This document shows positions 15,685 to 17,743 of a stretch of DNA of 17,743 nucleotides, in pieces (position 1 is the stretch's first letter; every line of letters starts with the position of its first letter). The stretch is taken from the NCBI GenBank assembly GCA_023430545.1, contig JAEZAF010000177.1:1-17743 (forward strand), read 5' to 3'. Below the pieces are notes generated by a model. The model did not search any database. It had not been told where the DNA came from and saw only the letters and a program-made list of their open reading frames with translations. The DNA is from Chloroflexota bacterium. Lineage in GTDB: Bacteria; Chloroflexota; Anaerolineae; Aggregatilineales; Phototrophicaceae. The position numbers and the translations under genes are program-made.

Positions 15685-17544
15685 CTAACTCTCCGACTCA
15701 AATCGCGCCAGCACATCCTCCATCGGACCAGCCAGATAGAAGAACTGCTCCGGGATGTGATCCACTTCACCGTCGAGGATCATGCGGAAGCCGCGCACCG
15801 TGTCCTTGACCTTCACATAACGGCCATCGCGTCCGGTGAACTGCTGCGCGACAAACATCGGCTGGCTGAGGAACAGTTCGATCTTGCGGGCGCGTGACAC
15901 CAGCAGACGATCCTCGATGGCGAGTTCATCCACGCCCAGAATCGAGATGATGTCCTGTAAATCCTTATAGCGCTGGAGCACCTGCTGCACCTGTCGCGCT
16001 GTGCGATAGTGTTCTTCCCCCACATACAGCGGAGACAGCAGCTTACTGGTGCTGTCCAGCGGATCGACCGCCGGGAACAGGCCGCGCTCCACCAGCGAGC
16101 GTGTCAGCGCGATCGTGCCATCCAGATGCGTGAAGACCGCGACCGGTGCCGGATCAGAGTAGTCGTCAGCGGGGACGAACACCGCCTGTAAAGAGGTCAT
16201 CGAGCCGCGTTCATTCGACGCAAGCCGTTCCTGAAGCTGTCCCATCTCATCCGCCAGCGTGGGCTGATAACCTACAGCAGACGGCATCCGCCCTAAAATC
16301 GCCGAGACTTCTGCCCCCGCCAGTGAATAGCGGAAGATGTTGTCGATGAACAGCAGCACATCCCGCCCCTGATCGCGCAGATGCTCGGCCATCGTCACGC
16401 CGGACAGCGCCACCCGCAGACGCACACCGGGTGGTTCGTTCATCTGGCCGAAGACCATCGTCAGCTTGTCCAGCACACCGGCGGCCTGCATATCGCCGTA
16501 AAGCTGCGTCCCTTCGCGAGTGCGCTCTCCGACACCGACCAGCACCGAGAGGCCGTTATGCTGCACGGCAATCGAGTTGATCAGCTCGGTGATGATGATC
16601 GTCTTGCCGGTGCCCGCGCCGCCGAAGACGCCAGTCTTGCCGCCTTTGGTGATCGGGGCCAGCAGGTCGATCACCTTCAGCCCGGTCTCGAAGATCTCCA
16701 GCTTTGTCTGCTGGCCTTCGAAATCCACCGCTTCGGTATGGATCGAGCGATAAGGCACAGCGGACTCAATCGGCTGGCCGCCGTCGATCGGTTCGCCAAG
16801 CACGTTGAAGATACGCCCCAGCGTCGCTTCCCCGACCGGCACCGTGATTGTCTGGCCGAGCGCATAAACCGCGATGCCGCGCTTCAGGCCGTCCGTGCTG
16901 CCCATCGCGATGGTGCGGGCTTCATTACTGCCGACGTGCATCTGCACTTCGAGAATCAGCGTGGGTTCACCTTCCCGTTCGACGCGCAGCGCTTCGTAAA
17001 TCCCCGGCATGTGACCGGGATCGAAACTGACATCGACCACCGCGCCTAGCACCTGCGTGATGCGTCCGGTGGAGACGGGTGGAGCCTGTAAGACTTGAGC
17101 GAGGCGGTGGCTGAAACGTTGATTGAAGGGAGTCTGAACGGTCATCGCGGCACTGCTCCTGACACTGTTGGATGAGAGGTTCGGTGCGGTTAGGCGCGAC
17201 GTGGGTTCCAGTGCGACCTGTCGCAGGCGGGTTTCGACATCCGCGAGCTGTGCCTGTGCCTGCGTGATCTGCTCGTGGAGTTCGCTCTGACGGCGGCGCA
17301 GCATCTCGTGAAGCTGGCCGGTCGAGAGATCGTCTTCCAGCATCTGATGCACATCATTCAGCGAAAATCCAAGCTCCTTCAGCGCGACGATGCGATTGAG
17401 CCGAGGCACCTGCGCCGCCGTATAATAGCGGTAGCCGGTGAACGGATCGACCGTCTGCGGCTTGAGCAGTCCGATCTCGTCGTAATGGCGCAGCGCCGGG
17501 ATCGACACCTGACATAACTGCGAAAACAGGCCAATACGGAACAT
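15685..17544 (-). CDS. Fusion of a MerR-family transcription regulator with an F1-type ATP synthase beta subunit (AtpD)
   Basis: This is one uninterrupted 619-codon frame. Residues 1-70 are a MerR winged helix (ALRHYDEIGLLKP, TGYRYYTAAQV, ALKELGFSLNDV) and 74-111 the dimerising coiled coil of the BmrR/TipA subgroup. Residues 112-155 are a linker. Residues 156-619 are a full-length AtpD: beta-barrel (160-230), Walker A GGAGTGKT (308-315), GERTREG (339-345, catalytic Glu340 and Arg341), Walker B LLFID (397-401), VGYQPTLADEMG, PAVDPLDST and DELAIED (539-545) for DELSEED. Relatives of the MerR part normally carry a small-molecule-binding domain here. No atpA, atpG or atpC lies nearby. The start at 17544 has AAAGG 8 nt upstream and sits just behind a MerR-type promoter. 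An internal ATG (Met134) has its own AGGAG. An ATP/ADP-sensing regulator is the favoured inference; a free alternative beta subunit is the rival. Confidence 0.93.
   Translation of the reverse strand: MFRIGLFSQLCQVSIPALRHYDEIGLLKPQTVDPFTGYRYYTAAQVPRLNRIVALKELGFSLNDVHQMLEDDLSTGQLHEMLRRRQSELHEQITQAQAQLADVETRLRQVALEPTSRLTAPNLSSNSVRSSAAMTVQTPFNQRFSHRLAQVLQAPPVSTGRITQVLGAVVDVSFDPGHMPGIYEALRVEREGEPTLILEVQMHVGSNEARTIAMGSTDGLKRGIAVYALGQTITVPVGEATLGRIFNVLGEPIDGGQPIESAVPYRSIHTEAVDFEGQQTKLEIFETGLKVIDLLAPITKGGKTGVFGGAGTGKTIIITELINSIAVQHNGLSVLVGVGERTREGTQLYGDMQAAGVLDKLTMVFGQMNEPPGVRLRVALSGVTMAEHLRDQGRDVLLFIDNIFRYSLAGAEVSAILGRMPSAVGYQPTLADEMGQLQERLASNERGSMTSLQAVFVPADDYSDPAPVAVFTHLDGTIALTRSLVERGLFPAVDPLDSTSKLLSPLYVGEEHYRTARQVQQVLQRYKDLQDIISILGVDELAIEDRLLVSRARKIELFLSQPMFVAQQFTGRDGRYVKVKDTVRGFRMILDGEVDHIPEQFFYLAGPMEDVLARFESES
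17143..17160 (-). promoter_or_regulatory. Internal ribosome site and ATG at the start of the AtpD half
   Basis: On the minus strand AGGAG (17160-17156) stands 10 nt before an in-frame ATG (17145-17143), codon 134 of the fusion. Translation from here would give a 486-residue protein, close to a normal AtpD, beginning MTVQTPFNQ. Such a site inside a coding frame may be a relic of a once separate atpD gene or may still work. Confidence 0.45.
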
Positions 17545-17562
17545 TTGTGACGCCTTTCACAA
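17545..17562. promoter_or_regulatory. Perfect palindrome TTGTGA-N6-TCACAA around the Shine-Dalgarno
   Basis: TTGTGA (17545-17550) and TCACAA (17557-17562) are exact inverted repeats with a 6-bp spacer. They match the CRP/FNR-family half-site pattern TGTGA-N6-TCACA. In the mRNA the same bases would fold into a 6-bp hairpin whose loop holds the AAGG of the ribosome site of the MerR-AtpD gene. Confidence 0.5.
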
Positions 17563-17573
17563 CACCTGCTGCC

Positions 17574-17604
17574 ACTCTAAACCCTCAGGTAACCAGAGAG
17601 TCAA
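17574..17604 (-). promoter_or_regulatory. MerR-type promoter with operator in a 19-bp spacer
   Basis: On the minus strand TTGACT (17604-17599) and TAGAGT (17579-17574) are exactly 19 bp apart, the overlong spacing diagnostic of MerR-controlled promoters. A dyad centred at 17591 (17581-17601) pairs in 8 of 10 positions (ACTCTCTGG...ending in CCTGAGGGT). The inferred start near 17567 leaves a leader of about 22 nt, which supports the start codon at 17544 and autoregulation. Confidence 0.8.
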
Positions 17605-17606
17605 GC

Positions 17607-17639
17607 GATTCATGCCACAGATTTCGGGATTCATGCAAC
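17607..17639. repeat. Direct repeat GATTCATGC-x-AC, 21 bp apart
   Basis: GATTCATGCCAC (17607-17618) and GATTCATGCAAC (17628-17639) agree in 11 of 12 positions and are two helical turns apart. They lie between the MerR-type promoter and the divergent gene at 17692, where an activator or repressor could bind. Confidence 0.45.
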
Positions 17640-17691
17640 TTTGGTTTTCGGTACTACGTATAGCGGTTAGCGGAGAGTCTATCGAGGGCTT

Positions 17692-17743
17692 ATGTTACAA
17701 AGAAAATTAATCGGCACACTGATTATTACATTACTGCTGGTCA
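17692..17743 (+). CDS. Partial CDS: N-terminus of a membrane or exported protein
   Basis: ATG at 17692 opens a frame to the window edge, reading MLQRKLIGTLIITLLLV. The basic start (QRK) and long hydrophobic run are those of a signal peptide or first membrane helix. GAGG lies 4 nt before the ATG, a slightly close but usable spacing. It is divergent from the MerR-AtpD gene, and the MerR operator lies about 90 bp upstream, so it is a candidate target. Only 17 codons are visible and function cannot be said. Confidence 0.5.
   Translation, partial: MLQRKLIGTLIITLLLV

Overview
The window reads as a chromosomal segment of a moderately GC-rich bacterium, most likely a member of the Chloroflexota. The pointers are a B12-type (class II) ribonucleotide reductase of the form common there, exported proteins with Pro/Thr linkers and PMP-type beta-helices, and the overall gene style. 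This placement is an inference. No rRNA, tRNA, CRISPR array, transposase or phage gene was seen.

Layout, left to right. (1) The N-terminus of a minus-strand gene (possibly an acetyltransferase) runs off the left edge. It is divergent from an S9 prolyl-oligopeptidase-family peptidase (271-2091), whose promoter lies inside a perfect 9-bp inverted repeat. (2) A DHRS1-like short-chain dehydrogenase on the minus strand converges on the peptidase across a shared hairpin. (3) A plus-strand cluster holds two tandem secreted paralogues of a family I do not recognise (3341-4702, 4764-6092). After them comes a TIR-like protein with one membrane span (6252-6959), ending at a strong terminator. (4) A 997-residue exported beta-helix protein (7286-10279) follows. 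(5) A minus-strand SlyD-type FKBP prolyl isomerase comes next. (6) Then about 580 bp without a gene, with promoters and a structured leader, precede a 1319-residue class II ribonucleotide reductase precursor (11582-15541). This is interrupted by a 428-residue intein carrying a LAGLIDADG endonuclease. (7) A minus-strand gene (15685-17544) joins, in one continuous frame, a MerR-family DNA-binding and coiled-coil module to a complete F1-type ATP synthase beta subunit. (8) A divergent gene for a membrane or exported protein starts at 17692 and runs off the right edge.

The most unusual object is the MerR-AtpD fusion. Its ATPase half keeps the Walker A, GER, Walker B and DELSEED-like motifs. It is an orphan, with no other atp gene in the window. 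It is preceded by a textbook MerR-type promoter: -35 and -10 boxes 19 bp apart with a dyad in the spacer. This suggests an autoregulated transcription factor that uses an F1 beta subunit in place of the usual small-molecule-binding effector domain, possibly as an ATP/ADP sensor. An internal Shine-Dalgarno and ATG at the start of the AtpD half would also allow a free beta subunit to be made from the same mRNA.

Transcription is mostly in short units bounded by convincing hairpin terminators (near 2100, 7000, 10330, 10420 and 15580). Apart from the possible three-gene run at 3341-6959, there is little evidence of long operons.
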